Shown here: positions 17,632-26,677 of the stretch, one piece after another | Numbering within the stretch: position 1 is the first letter of the stretch | Layout of the letters: every line of letters starts with the position of its first letter | Assembly (NCBI RefSeq): GCF_000729995.1 | Contig: NZ_JNFG01000215.1 | Location: 124,001 to 188,000, forward strand | From: Caballeronia sordidicola | GTDB taxonomy: Bacteria; Pseudomonadota; Gammaproteobacteria; Burkholderiales; Burkholderiaceae | Length of the DNA stretch: 64,000 nt | Direction of reading: 5' to 3' | The notes under the pieces: generated by a model | What the model was told of the DNA's origin: nothing | The model's database searches: none | Seen by the model: only the letters and a program-made list of their open reading frames with translations | Made by a program: the position numbers and the translations under genes

Positions 17632-18525
17632 CTATTGAGGAACCTGATCTCTCCATCGATAGTTTTGCTGCCAGCCCAGCAGCCTTTTCAGCTTGCCGTT
17701 GCTCAACAGGGTCTCGAATTCGCCAAGCTGCTTCTTGACGGGTACGTTGGGATAAAACTGCTTCAACAGTTCCGCCGTCGGCTGGTCGGAAGATACATCG
17801 TCAGCGGCGACGTTCATGACTTCAAAGCCAAGCCCGTCCTTTTCGATGCCAAGCCGGCATGCTGTTGCCAGATCCCGTCCGTCGATATAACTCCACGCAA
17901 TCCGCTTTCGCAGTCCCGGGTCTTTGAACCACGCCGGGAATTTTTGATAGTCGATGGGGTCAAGTACGTTACCAATCCGGAAGCAATAAATATCTGCGCC
18001 TGTGCGCGCATGAAACGCCTTGGCAGTGACTTCGTTGATCACTTTCGACATGGCATAGCTGTCCATCGGATCGACCGGATATTGCTCGTCCAGCGGAAAG
18101 TATTCGGGGTCCCGGTGCCGGTGGGCAAACACGACGCCATAGGTCGTCTCGCTCGAGGCAACGATCACCTTCTTGATACCCAGTTTCGATGCGGCGTCGA
18201 GTACGTTATAAGTCGACATCACGTTGATGCGGAATACCTCATTGTCGGTGGTGATGAGGATCCGGGGGATGGCCGCAAAATGGACGATCGCGTCAATAGG
18301 CTTGGGCTCAAGATCGTCGTCGAACTCTTTTAGAACGGTACTCGATGCGAGCGCGTTGAAGACCTGTCCCGCGTCGGTAAGGTCGGTAATCAAGGTACGT
18401 GCTATGGGCTTGGTCATGGGTACGCGGTCGAGATTCAACACTTCATAACCATGCGCGACGAGATCCTCGACCACCCATTTTCCGGCAAGCCCGCTGCCGC
18501 CGGTCACTATCACTCTCTTCGTCAT
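17632..18525 (-). CDS. NAD-dependent epimerase/dehydratase family oxidoreductase
   Basis: 297 residues of the extended SDR fold. The NAD-binding motif GGSGLAGKWV lies near residue 9, and the catalytic Tyr-x3-Lys is YAMSK near residue 155. FRIGNVLDP and the C-terminal sugar-binding part follow. The overall form resembles uronate/tetronate dehydrogenases. ATG 18525 has a CAGGAG ribosome site. It is divergent from the ABC transporter at 18735 and shares its regulatory gap, so it probably oxidises the transported sugar or sugar acid. Confidence 0.85.
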   Translation of the reverse strand: MTKRVIVTGGSGLAGKWVVEDLVAHGYEVLNLDRVPMTKPIARTLITDLTDAGQVFNALASSTVLKEFDDDLEPKPIDAIVHFAAIPRILITTDNEVFRINVMSTYNVLDAASKLGIKKVIVASSETTYGVVFAHRHRDPEYFPLDEQYPVDPMDSYAMSKVINEVTAKAFHARTGADIYCFRIGNVLDPIDYQKFPAWFKDPGLRKRIAWSYIDGRDLATACRLGIEKDGLGFEVMNVAADDVSSDQPTAELLKQFYPNVPVKKQLGEFETLLSNGKLKRLLGWQQNYRWRDQVPQ

Positions 18526-18598
18526 ACGTTGTACTCCTGGTCTCATTGTTGGGGCTCGACTTTGGAGCCTGATGTTACCCCCGGGTAGGCACGGCTTC

Positions 18599-18672
18599 TG
18601 TGACGAACTTCATAGTCGTGCATCGACACTCATCAGGGACAACCCCGACACCAATGTATGACGCTCGTCACA
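18599..18672. promoter_or_regulatory. inverted pair of CRP/FNR-like binding sites
   Basis: TGTGACGAACTTCATA (18599-18614) and, on the opposite strand, TGTGACGAGCGTCATA (18657-18672) match at 14 of 16 positions. Each is close to the TGTGA-N6-TCACA consensus. They lie in the divergent promoter between the epimerase and ABC transporter genes. A Crp/Fnr regulator is encoded at 22928-23704, so it or the global CRP homologue is the likely binder. Confidence 0.6.
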
Positions 18673-18734
18673 GACACGACGGCGGGCGACAACCTACGAT
18701 CTTCCTCAACGAGAATTAAATCAAGGAGACATCG

Positions 18735-19736
18735 GTGGCCGCAATATCGTCCAAAGAGGATCCGCAACCCTTCCAGGCGCGTCTTTCCGACACGCTGCGT
18801 GGCTGGCTCAAGATCCGCGAGCTGAATATTTTTTCGGTATTGCTATTGGTTGGAATCCTGATCAGCATTTTCTCTCCCTATTTCCTGACGACGAACAACC
18901 TGATGGGGGTGTTCAGGTCATTTTCGCTGATTGCCATCATGTCCATAGGCATGATGCTTGTCATCATCACGGGCGGTATCGATCTGTCCGTGGGTTCCGT
19001 GATGGGCCTGTCATCGCTCGTGACGGCGCTTGCGTTTCAGCACGGGGCCGGTCCTGTATCGGCGGTATTTGCAGGACTATTCGTGGGACTCGCAGTCGGC
19101 TGTTTCAATGGATTTCTGGTCACCTGGATCCAGTTGCCGCCCTTCATTGCCACGCTGGGTACTTTGAGCATTGGACGGGGCTTGATGTACATGATTACCA
19201 AAGGCGTTCCGGTCACGCCCGACGTACCCGATAGCTTCACGTTCATCGGACAGGGGTATCTCGGGTTCGTGCCGTTTCCCGTGGTCATCATGATTTTTAT
19301 GACGATATGTTTTTCCGTATTGATGCGTCAGACCCGTTTTGGCCGGCATGTGTATGCAACCGGAGGCAACGAGATGGCAGCTCGCTTGAGTGGCGTGCGC
19401 ACCTTTCGCGTCAAATTCATTGTCTACGCATTGTCGGGGCTCATTGCTTCTATCGCCGGCATTGTCAGTTTCTCGCGCTTTGTCTCGGCGGAGCCGGCAT
19501 CGGGTTTCGGGGCTGAACTCGATGTTATCGCGGCAGCGGCAATCGGCGGCGCAAGCCTTTCCGGAGGAGCCGGCAGCGTAGAGGGCGCGATTATTGGCGC
19601 GGCGTTGGCGGGAATCATCGCTAACGGCGTCGTGCTGTTGAACATTGATACCTACGCACAGCAAGCCATTACCGGTTGCGTCATTCTGATCGCGGTCAGT
19701 ATCGACATCTGGCGTGTCCGCCGAAAGGGACGTTGA
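18735..19736 (+). CDS. ribose-type ABC transporter permease
   Basis: 333 residues with 8-10 membrane segments, the RbsC-family signature GGIDLSVGSVMG near residue 78, and GGNEMAARLSGV near residue 214 (the ATPase-contact loop). GTG 18735 follows a AAGGAGAC ribosome site. It is the first gene of a permease / binding protein / ATPase operon; binding-protein-first order is more common. It forms the membrane channel for import of a monosaccharide or related polyol or acid. Confidence 0.92.
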   Translation: MAAISSKEDPQPFQARLSDTLRGWLKIRELNIFSVLLLVGILISIFSPYFLTTNNLMGVFRSFSLIAIMSIGMMLVIITGGIDLSVGSVMGLSSLVTALAFQHGAGPVSAVFAGLFVGLAVGCFNGFLVTWIQLPPFIATLGTLSIGRGLMYMITKGVPVTPDVPDSFTFIGQGYLGFVPFPVVIMIFMTICFSVLMRQTRFGRHVYATGGNEMAARLSGVRTFRVKFIVYALSGLIASIAGIVSFSRFVSAEPASGFGAELDVIAAAAIGGASLSGGAGSVEGAIIGAALAGIIANGVVLLNIDTYAQQAITGCVILIAVSIDIWRVRRKGR

Positions 19737-19789
19737 GACTCGCATCGTCCTGACCTTGTAACAGCACTAAAACAAAACTGGAGACAAAA

Positions 19790-20734
19790 ATGGATATGAC
19801 ATTTCGCACCGCAATGAGCATCGGGTTGGCCACTACGGCCCTATGTCTGTGTGCGTCGACGCAAGCCAAGGACGTGAAAGATATTTCCGTCGCCGTCATT
19901 CCGAAGGTGGCTGTGCCGTTCTTCGACGACTGCAACAAGGGCGCCCAACAGTCCGCCGACAAGATGGGTGTCAAGTATCAATGGGTGGTGCCGCAAAACA
20001 CACAGGGTTCGACACAGGTGAAGATCATCGAAGACCTGATCTCGAAGCATGTCGACGGCATTGCTATCTCTGTGAACGAACCCAAGTCAGTTGAGAGCGC
20101 GATGAAGCGCGCTGAACAGAGTGGCATAAAGGTACTGACGTTCGACTCGGACTCGCCCAAGAGCGGCCGGTCGATGTACATCGGTACAAACAACGAGTCG
20201 GCCGGGGCGACCATGGCCGAGACGATGGGCAAGGCGCTTGGCGGATCCGGTGAAGTCGCGATAGTGACCGGGCAGCTCGGTGCGGTGAATCTCAATGAAC
20301 GTATCGCCGGGATAAAGCAGGGGCTGGCGAAATATCCGGGGATCAAGATTGTGGAAACACAGGGCACGGACGATGACCTCGCCAGAGGCGTTTCGGTAGT
20401 CGAGACAACCCTGCGGGCTCATCCGCAACTGAAGGGCATTTTCGGAGTAAGTCAGGTCGGTGGGCCGGCGGTGTCGAAGGTGCTCAACACGAAGGAGTTC
20501 GGCGCGATGAAAGGCAAGCTCGAGGTGCTCGCGTTTGACGATCTTCCCGACACGCTAAAGGCGCTTAAGGACGGCTCGATTCAGGGGATCATGGTTCAGC
20601 GCCCGGTCACCATGGGTTCGCTCGCGGTGAATAACCTGGTGGCGCAGATCCAGGGCACGGGAGAGCCTCCTAAAGACATCGATACGGGTGTGACGGTTGT
20701 GACTAAAGATAATCTTGGAAGCTACACCAAGTAA
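19790..20734 (+). CDS. sugar ABC transporter periplasmic binding protein
   Basis: 314 residues. A signal peptide runs to about residue 27 (ASTQAKDVKD). The type I periplasmic-binding fold follows: IPKVAVPFFDDCNKGAQQSA at the first strand and helix, the DGIAISVNEPKS segment, and the second-domain hinge with LEVLAFDDLPDTL. It is most like ribose-type binding proteins. The ligand cannot be named from sequence; the neighbouring dehydrogenases suggest a sugar acid or polyol. Confidence 0.92.
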   Translation: MDMTFRTAMSIGLATTALCLCASTQAKDVKDISVAVIPKVAVPFFDDCNKGAQQSADKMGVKYQWVVPQNTQGSTQVKIIEDLISKHVDGIAISVNEPKSVESAMKRAEQSGIKVLTFDSDSPKSGRSMYIGTNNESAGATMAETMGKALGGSGEVAIVTGQLGAVNLNERIAGIKQGLAKYPGIKIVETQGTDDDLARGVSVVETTLRAHPQLKGIFGVSQVGGPAVSKVLNTKEFGAMKGKLEVLAFDDLPDTLKALKDGSIQGIMVQRPVTMGSLAVNNLVAQIQGTGEPPKDIDTGVTVVTKDNLGSYTK

Positions 20735-20758
20735 GCTCGGCACGAGCAAGGGAAAGCC

Positions 20759-22267
20759 ATGACAGCGCCATTTCTGGAGATGAGGAACATTTCCAAAACG
20801 TTCCCCGGCGTCAAGGCGCTCGATGGCGTCAATCTTCAGATCCGGCAAGGCGAGGTGTTAGCGCTTGCCGGGGAGAATGGGGCCGGCAAGAGCACGCTGA
20901 TGAAGATATTGACGGGTGTCTATAGCCCGGACCCAGGCGGAAGCATCCTCATCGAGGGCAAGGAAATCGCGCTGCGCGACAACAACCATGCGCGCGCGCT
21001 GGGAATTGGCATCATCTATCAGGAGTTGTCGGTGGTCGAAAATCTTAGCGTTGCTGAAAATCTGTTCCTCGCCAGGGAGCCACTCAATCGCCTTGGTTTG
21101 CTCGATCGGGCACGTATGGGCCGCGAGGCAAAAGAGATGCTTCAAACGATCGAACTCGATCTTGACCCCGCCGCACGTGTGAGCGAGTTGAGCGTCGGGC
21201 AGCAGCAGATGATCGAGATCGCCAAGGCACTCGCGCATCAGTCCAAGGTCATCATCATGGATGAACCGACTGCTTCGCTCAGCCATCATGAAACACGCAC
21301 GCTGCTGCGATTAATCAAGCGCTTGCGCGAGCGCAACATCGCGGTGGTCTACATTTCGCACAGGCTCGAGGAGATTTTTGAGCTTGCGGACCATGTGACA
21401 GTGCTCCGCGATGGTCGTACCGTCGATACCTCGCCCATTGCGAATGTAACCCGCGATTCGCTGGTTCGCATGATGGTCGATCGTGAGTTAAGCGATCTAT
21501 ACCCAGGGTCCACCGTGTCGCACGCAAGCAAGGAGCCCGTACTGGAAGTTCGCGATTTGTCGCTGCGTGCGGTGAAGGGCGCGCAAGCGAGGATACGGGA
21601 CGTCAACTTCACGTTGCACCGCGGCGAAATCCTGGGCGTTGCGGGACTGGTCGGTTCGGGGCGTACGGAGATCATGGAGATGATTTTCGGCATGCGCCCC
21701 TGCACGGGAAGTATCGCCATTGACGGCAAGCCTGTGACGATCCGCAGTCCGCACGATGCGATTGAACAGGGCATTGGGTTCGTGACCGAAGACCGCAAGG
21801 CGCAGGGGCTGGTGCTCGGAATGAGCGTACGGGAAAACTTCAGCCTGACCCACTTGAAGCGCTATTCACCCTTTCAGTTCCTGCAACGCGCTAAAGAAGA
21901 AAATAGCTGCAAACAGTTCGTGCGCAGTCTGGGTATCAAGACGCCGGACACTGAACAGAAGGTCGTCAATCTTAGCGGCGGTAATCAGCAGAAGATCGTG
22001 ATCGCTAAATGGGTCGCGCGAAATCCCAAGGTCCTGATTGTTGACGAGCCAACACGCGGCATTGATGTCGGCGCCAAGGCGGAGGTGCACGCACTGTTGG
22101 CGCGGCTCGCTTCGCAAGGGATCGGGATCATTGTCATTTCGTCGGATTTGCTGGAAGTACTTGCAGTCAGCGACAGGATTCTGATTGTCCGTGAAGGACA
22201 GTTGAATGGCGAGATGACGCGTGAGCAGGCGACCCAGGAGCGCGTGATGGCCGCCGCGACCGCTTGA
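20759..22267 (+). CDS. sugar ABC transporter ATPase, two nucleotide-binding domains
   Basis: 502 residues, as in RbsA/MglA. The first domain has Walker A GENGAGKST (about residue 39), LSVGQQQ and Walker B VIIMDEPTAS. The second has the degenerate Walker A GLVGSGRTE, LSGGNQQK and VLIVDEPTRGIDVG. It energises the permease at 18735-19736. It begins 24 bp after the binding-protein gene in the same operon. Confidence 0.95.
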   Translation: MTAPFLEMRNISKTFPGVKALDGVNLQIRQGEVLALAGENGAGKSTLMKILTGVYSPDPGGSILIEGKEIALRDNNHARALGIGIIYQELSVVENLSVAENLFLAREPLNRLGLLDRARMGREAKEMLQTIELDLDPAARVSELSVGQQQMIEIAKALAHQSKVIIMDEPTASLSHHETRTLLRLIKRLRERNIAVVYISHRLEEIFELADHVTVLRDGRTVDTSPIANVTRDSLVRMMVDRELSDLYPGSTVSHASKEPVLEVRDLSLRAVKGAQARIRDVNFTLHRGEILGVAGLVGSGRTEIMEMIFGMRPCTGSIAIDGKPVTIRSPHDAIEQGIGFVTEDRKAQGLVLGMSVRENFSLTHLKRYSPFQFLQRAKEENSCKQFVRSLGIKTPDTEQKVVNLSGGNQQKIVIAKWVARNPKVLIVDEPTRGIDVGAKAEVHALLARLASQGIGIIVISSDLLEVLAVSDRILIVREGQLNGEMTREQATQERVMAAATA

Positions 22268-22296
22268 TTTTGATTTCACTCATTGAATGGAAAACC

Positions 22297-22953
22297 ATGA
22301 CAACGATAGCTGTGATTCATACAGGACCCGTGACGGTTCTGCCGATCAAGGAACAACTAAGCGAGTTGATCGCGCATGCGCGCGTGATCAACATCATGGA
22401 TGACAGCTTGCTGAACGATGTGCGTGCGGCGGGGCATCTGACACCGGAAGTCGGCAGCCGCATTTACAGCTACATGTTAAATGCGCAGGCGATGGGCGCG
22501 GACATCATCCTCAATGCGTGCTCTTCGGTTGGCGAGGCGACGGACTCATTGAAAGAGTTTATCCGCACGCCCATCGTAAAGATCGACGAATCCATGGCGG
22601 AAGAGGCCAGCGCGATCGGCCCGCGCATCGGCGTGGTCGCAACCGTATCCACTACGCTGGACCCGACCGTGCGGCTGATCCGGCGTAAGGCCGGTGAGCG
22701 CGGCCGCACGGTGGACGTGACCGAACGGATCGCGGAGGGGGCGTTCGAGGCGCTGCTGCGCGGCGACGGTGCGCTGCACGACGAGATTCTTAAGCAGACA
22801 ATTGTCGCGCTCGCCGATCAAGTCGACGTAGTCGTGCTCGCGCAAGTGTCGATGGCACGTCTCATTCCCACGCTGGGCGTGCTGCGTGTCCCTGTGCTGT
22901 CCAGCCCGCGTAGCGGCGTAGAAGCGGTTAAACGCGCTCTAGCGGCGCTTTGA
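22297..22953 (+). CDS. Asp/Glu/hydantoin racemase family protein
   Basis: 218 residues of the two-domain racemase fold. The first catalytic Cys is present (LNACSSVGEA, near residue 74). At the second position the sequence reads VVLAQVSMARL, with no Cys, so classical two-cysteine racemisation is unlikely. Single-Cys relatives include arylmalonate decarboxylase, although that enzyme keeps the other Cys. It is the last gene of the ABC operon and overlaps the convergent Crp/Fnr gene by 26 bp. Isomerase or lyase action on the imported acid is inferred. Confidence 0.75.
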   Translation: MTTIAVIHTGPVTVLPIKEQLSELIAHARVINIMDDSLLNDVRAAGHLTPEVGSRIYSYMLNAQAMGADIILNACSSVGEATDSLKEFIRTPIVKIDESMAEEASAIGPRIGVVATVSTTLDPTVRLIRRKAGERGRTVDVTERIAEGAFEALLRGDGALHDEILKQTIVALADQVDVVVLAQVSMARLIPTLGVLRVPVLSSPRSGVEAVKRALAAL

Positions 22954-23704
22954 CGGCCTGAGCGTTCAAGGGAGGCGCAGTGAACGATGCCGGCAACACA
23001 AGTTTTGCCGGCAATTTGTTGCGCATGAATTTCGCAACGAAGAGGGGAGTCAGCACGATCTTGCGTTCGTGCATGGCGGTCAGCCCTTCAGCCTTCAGGT
23101 CGTTGAAGTGCCGGTTGACGGATTCGCGCGATGTACCGATGAATTCGGCAAGCTTGTCTTGAGGGATAGGTAGATCGATAAGGACTGCATCTGCTCGACT
23201 CAGGCAGTCGAATTCGACGCCTATCTGACCGGCGAACATCACGAGGATGTTGGTCAGGCGCTTGCGCACGTCGTGCAGGGACAGATTTTCGATTAGCTGC
23301 TGAGCTTCCTGCCATCGAAGGTAGTGGCTTCTCAAGACGAACTCGTTGATCACGTCATAGCGGGCGAGCAGTTGTTTGAAATCGGCCTTGCGAATGTAGC
23401 AGATCATGCTGGGAGCGAGCGTCTGCGCATGATGCGAATAATTGGCTTCGTTCAGAACATCGCCGTCGCCGAACAGCATCCCGGCCTTGATAAAGGAAAG
23501 GGTGATCTCTTGCCCGTCTTCGGTAAGCCTGAAGAGCCGAACGCTGCCGCTTTTGAGCAAATAGACATGATTGCTCAGGTCTTCGGGTTTGTAGATCGTT
23601 GTATTTTTTCGAACCGTGCGGTGATCGCTGAACGCCGGCATCACTTCATCGAGGCAGTGACGTTCGATTAGCGAGAGAAGCTCGCTTTTTCCGACAAACC
23701 ACAT
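22928..23704 (-). CDS. Crp/Fnr-family transcriptional regulator
   Basis: 258 residues: a cyclic-nucleotide-binding-type beta-barrel (residues about 20-130, with VYLLKSGSVRLFRLTEDGQEI) and a winged helix-turn-helix near 185-210 (IPQDKLAEFIGTSRESVNRH). The Cys spacing of oxygen-sensing FNR is absent. ATG 23704 is chosen for its AAGGAG ribosome site; upstream codons add about 90 unlike residues. It is the natural candidate to bind the paired sites at 18599-18672. Inverted GTTGTAC/GTACAAC elements (23782-23827) lie upstream. Confidence 0.88.
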   Translation of the reverse strand: MWFVGKSELLSLIERHCLDEVMPAFSDHRTVRKNTTIYKPEDLSNHVYLLKSGSVRLFRLTEDGQEITLSFIKAGMLFGDGDVLNEANYSHHAQTLAPSMICYIRKADFKQLLARYDVINEFVLRSHYLRWQEAQQLIENLSLHDVRKRLTNILVMFAGQIGVEFDCLSRADAVLIDLPIPQDKLAEFIGTSRESVNRHFNDLKAEGLTAMHERKIVLTPLFVAKFMRNKLPAKLVLPASFTAPPLNAQAVKAPLERV

Positions 23705-23852
23705 TGGAAGTCTCCTTGTATTTTGGCCCCTGACCCGAGAAGGGTTAAGAGCGGTTTCTGTGCAGGCGTTCGCCATGATGTGTTGTACCCGTGAAGTCGA
23801 ACCATCGCTGACAAAATTGCGTACAACGGGTGAACGTTCTGACGACCCGGAT

Positions 23853-24947
23853 TCAGGCAACCTGCGGCGCTTCTGCTGCATGGGCCGCAATAAATGCGCA
23901 GACCGCATCGGTGACTTGCCGGGTCGTTGCTGTGCCGCCAAGGTCACCTGTATGCATTGCGGGATTCGCCGTGACGTGCTCAATGGCCTTCATCACTGCG
24001 CGCGCAGCGTCTATTTCGCCAAGATGCTCGAGCATCATGACGACTGACCAGAACGTACCAATAGGATTCGCGAGTCCCCTGCCCATGATGTCGAACGCTG
24101 AACCATGGATTGGCTCGAACATGGACGGATAGCGGCGCTCGGGATCGAGATTGGCAGTCGGCGCGATGCCGAGACTTCCGGCCAGCGCAGCAGCCAGGTC
24201 GCTCAGGATATCGGCATGCAGGTTGGTTGCGACAATCGTGTCGAGCGTTGCAGGACGGTTCACCATGCGCGCAGTGGCGGCATCAACGAGTTCCTTGTCC
24301 CATGTGACATCCGGAAATTCTTTTGAAATTTCGAGCGCGATTTCGTCCCACATCACCATGGCGTGACGCTGCGCGTTGCTCTTGGTGATAACGGTCAGCA
24401 GCTTGCGTGGACGCGACGCTGCCAGGCGAAAAGCGAAGCGCAGGATTCTTTCAACACCGGCTCGCGTCATGATCGAAACGTCGGTCGCGACTTCGATCGG
24501 ATGGCCTTGATGCGCTCGGCCGCCTACACCAGAATATTCGCCCTCTGAATTTTCCCTGACGATCACCCAGTCGAGATCAGTGGGACCACAGCGTTTAAGC
24601 GGTGCATCAATGCCCGGCAGGATTCTGGTGGGACGCACGTTGGCGTATTGGTCGAAGCCCTGGCAGATCTTGAGGCGGAGTCCCCAAAGCGTGACGTGGT
24701 CGGGGATCGCCGGGTCGCCGGCTGAGCCGAACAGGATCGCGTCCTTGTGCCGAATTGCATCAAGGCCATCGGCTGGCATCATCACCCCATGCTCACGGTA
24801 GTAGTCACCACCCCAGACGAAGTTTTCGAACTCGAACGTAAAGCGGTCAGTTTGCGCGGCCAGTGCTTCCAGCACTTCCTGTCCTGCTGGCACCACTTCT
24901 TTGCCGATGCCGTCTCCAGGGATGGTCGCGATCCGATAACTCTTCAT
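23853..24947 (-). CDS. tartrate / D-malate-type dehydrogenase (isocitrate dehydrogenase family)
   Basis: 364 residues of the beta-decarboxylating dehydrogenase family. It has the N-terminal IATIPGDGIGKEVVPAG, the substrate-binding Arg region (VRENSEGEYSGVGGR), catalytic Lys and Asp residues (ITKSNAQRH, NLHADILSDL), and the cofactor-binding EPIHGSAFDIMGRGLANPIG. The sequence is closest in form to TtuC/DmlA enzymes that act on tartrate and D-malate using NAD and a divalent metal. ATG 24947 starts at MKSYRIA. It is divergent from the LysR gene at 25058, its probable activator. Confidence 0.88.
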   Translation of the reverse strand: MKSYRIATIPGDGIGKEVVPAGQEVLEALAAQTDRFTFEFENFVWGGDYYREHGVMMPADGLDAIRHKDAILFGSAGDPAIPDHVTLWGLRLKICQGFDQYANVRPTRILPGIDAPLKRCGPTDLDWVIVRENSEGEYSGVGGRAHQGHPIEVATDVSIMTRAGVERILRFAFRLAASRPRKLLTVITKSNAQRHAMVMWDEIALEISKEFPDVTWDKELVDAATARMVNRPATLDTIVATNLHADILSDLAAALAGSLGIAPTANLDPERRYPSMFEPIHGSAFDIMGRGLANPIGTFWSVVMMLEHLGEIDAARAVMKAIEHVTANPAMHTGDLGGTATTRQVTDAVCAFIAAHAAEAPQVA

Positions 24948-25015
24948 CTCTCGTCTCTGAAATTGGGAAACATCTGGGCATGCTAAAGCGCAAATGTCCC
25001 TCAAAACGCTGCTGG

Positions 25016-25044
25016 AGTTAAACTGTCTTTAACTTTGAGTTAAC
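25016..25044. promoter_or_regulatory. LysR-type operator in divergent promoter
   Basis: GTTAA-N7-TTAAC (25017-25033) fits the T-N11-A rule for LysR boxes, and a third GTTAAC element follows at 25039-25044. It lies between the dehydrogenase gene (start 24947) and the LysR gene (start 25058), the classic place for a LysR site that serves both promoters. Confidence 0.55.
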
Positions 25045-25057
25045 AATCCAGCTGCCA

Positions 25058-25972
25058 ATGACCTCTCCAATACAGGCAGAAGACTTAAGTTTTTTCTCTA
25101 TCCTGGCGGGCTGTGGCAGCCTGACAGCCGCTGCGCGCGAGTTAGGGTTGAGCACGGCGGCGGTCAGCAAGCACCTCTCTCAAATGGAAGCGCGCACAGG
25201 CGTCGCGCTGGTAAGCCGGACGACCCGCCGAATGAGCCTCACGCCCGAGGGCGACCTTTACGCGGCCCGCGCGCGGAGAATCCTGACTGAAATGGATGAG
25301 CTTGCGCAGCTACTTGGCGGGGCGGCGGCTGCGCCGAGCGGGCTGTTGCGCGTCAACGCCACGCTGGGTTTCGGACGCAGTCACATTGCCCCTGCCATCT
25401 CGCGATTCGTGAGGCAGTATCCTGAGGTCGACGTGCAGCTGCAGCTATCGGTTGATCCTCCTCCTCTTAGCGAAAATGCGTTCGATGTATGCGTTCGTTT
25501 TGGCGAGGCGCCGGACTCGCGCGTCATTGCCCGGCTAGTAGCGCCCAACCGGCGCCTGCTCTGTGCCGCACCGGCTTACTTCGCTGATCACCCGCTGCCC
25601 CGGCATCCTCAGGATCTCGTGCAGCACAATTGCATCGGCATACGCCAGGGCGACGATGGCTACGGTATTTGGCGGTTGACAACGGGAAGGGGCGCGGCGG
25701 AGAAAGCCGAGGTTATACGGGTCCGCGGCAACCTCACTACGAACGACGGCGAAATTGCAGTCAAATGGGCGCTCGACGGTCACGGCATTCTGATGCGTGC
25801 AGAGTGGGACATCGCTGAATACTTGCGTGACGGTCGATTGATACACGTATTACCGGCCTATCGGACACCGGATGCGGATATTTATGCGGTCGTTCCGCAG
25901 CATCTGCAAACGAGCTCGCGCGTTAAGTCATTTGTCGATTTCCTCATACATGCTTTGCGAACTGAAGCTTGA
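25058..25972 (+). CDS. LysR-family regulator, likely of the divergent dehydrogenase
   Basis: 304 residues. The helix-turn-helix is in residues 8-65 (SLTAAARELGLSTAAVSKHL), followed by an effector domain with the DsdC/AaeR-type ending. It is divergent from the tartrate/D-malate-type dehydrogenase, with a LysR box between them, so it probably activates that gene in response to a hydroxy-dicarboxylic acid. Confidence 0.9.
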   Translation: MTSPIQAEDLSFFSILAGCGSLTAAARELGLSTAAVSKHLSQMEARTGVALVSRTTRRMSLTPEGDLYAARARRILTEMDELAQLLGGAAAAPSGLLRVNATLGFGRSHIAPAISRFVRQYPEVDVQLQLSVDPPPLSENAFDVCVRFGEAPDSRVIARLVAPNRRLLCAAPAYFADHPLPRHPQDLVQHNCIGIRQGDDGYGIWRLTTGRGAAEKAEVIRVRGNLTTNDGEIAVKWALDGHGILMRAEWDIAEYLRDGRLIHVLPAYRTPDADIYAVVPQHLQTSSRVKSFVDFLIHALRTEA

Positions 25973-26131
25973 GCGGCTTAGGGCGCCCTGAGAGTTCAGC
26001 GGCGGCTCCGAAGACGGTCGTGATGTTCAGGAAACAAACGCACTGAATCCCGAACGCCGAGTCTGCCGACGAGGCGCTCGCTGTCGGTGAGCGGTTCGAT
26101 CAAATTTTATTCTCGCCTCGCAAAGACCAAA

Positions 26132-26677
26132 ATGAATAAACACGTTGCCTTCTTTCGTAACTTGAATCTTGGTCGACCGCATTGCCCCACCAAGATCCAG
26201 TTCGAAGAAGCGTTCACTGCTGCAGGCGCGGTGTCAGCGTCTTCGTTCCTGACTAACGGAACGATGGTCTTCACAACCCGCTCTGGCCGCCAGTCGCAAA
26301 GGGTGTTCAATGACGCTTGCGAGATTCTGCATAGAACGTGCGGGCTCACGGAGCCGGGCACCATCCGCACCATCGAATATCTCGCTCAGCTCATCACGCT
26401 CGGCCCCTTCGTGGAAATCGAGTCCAACAGTGTTCACACGTGCTGTGCATCCTTCCTTCATACAACAGATGGCTTGTCCGCTGCGCAGCTACCCCTTGAA
26501 TCGAAACGCCGTGACGTAAAGGTCCTGCAACTGACCCACTCGGAGGTATTTAGCCTCAGCATCAAAGTCGGAAATTCATCAGGAAGTCCCAACGCATTTC
26601 TCGAAAAGCTCTTGAGCGTTCCTGTCACAACGCGTAGTTGGAATACCGTGATTCGTTTAGTACAAAAGCATGCCTAG
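26132..26677 (+). CDS. DUF1697 family protein
   Basis: 181 residues. The N-terminal pattern VAFFRNLNLGRP with an FLTNGTMVF strand and the C-terminal TTRSWNTVIRL match the DUF1697 family of small cytoplasmic proteins of unknown function. The usual LLRGINVGG is changed to FFRNLNLGR here. ATG 26132 gives the family start. Codon use is less biased than its neighbours, so horizontal acquisition is possible. Confidence 0.75.
   Translation: MNKHVAFFRNLNLGRPHCPTKIQFEEAFTAAGAVSASSFLTNGTMVFTTRSGRQSQRVFNDACEILHRTCGLTEPGTIRTIEYLAQLITLGPFVEIESNSVHTCCASFLHTTDGLSAAQLPLESKRRDVKVLQLTHSEVFSLSIKVGNSSGSPNAFLEKLLSVPVTTRSWNTVIRLVQKHA

Noticed and set aside
23782..23827. Inverted GTTGTAC/GTACAAC elements upstream of the Crp/Fnr gene as a firm operator
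   Set aside because: Arms are 7 bp but 32 bp apart, and no partner regulator is evident; mentioned only as a note on the gene.
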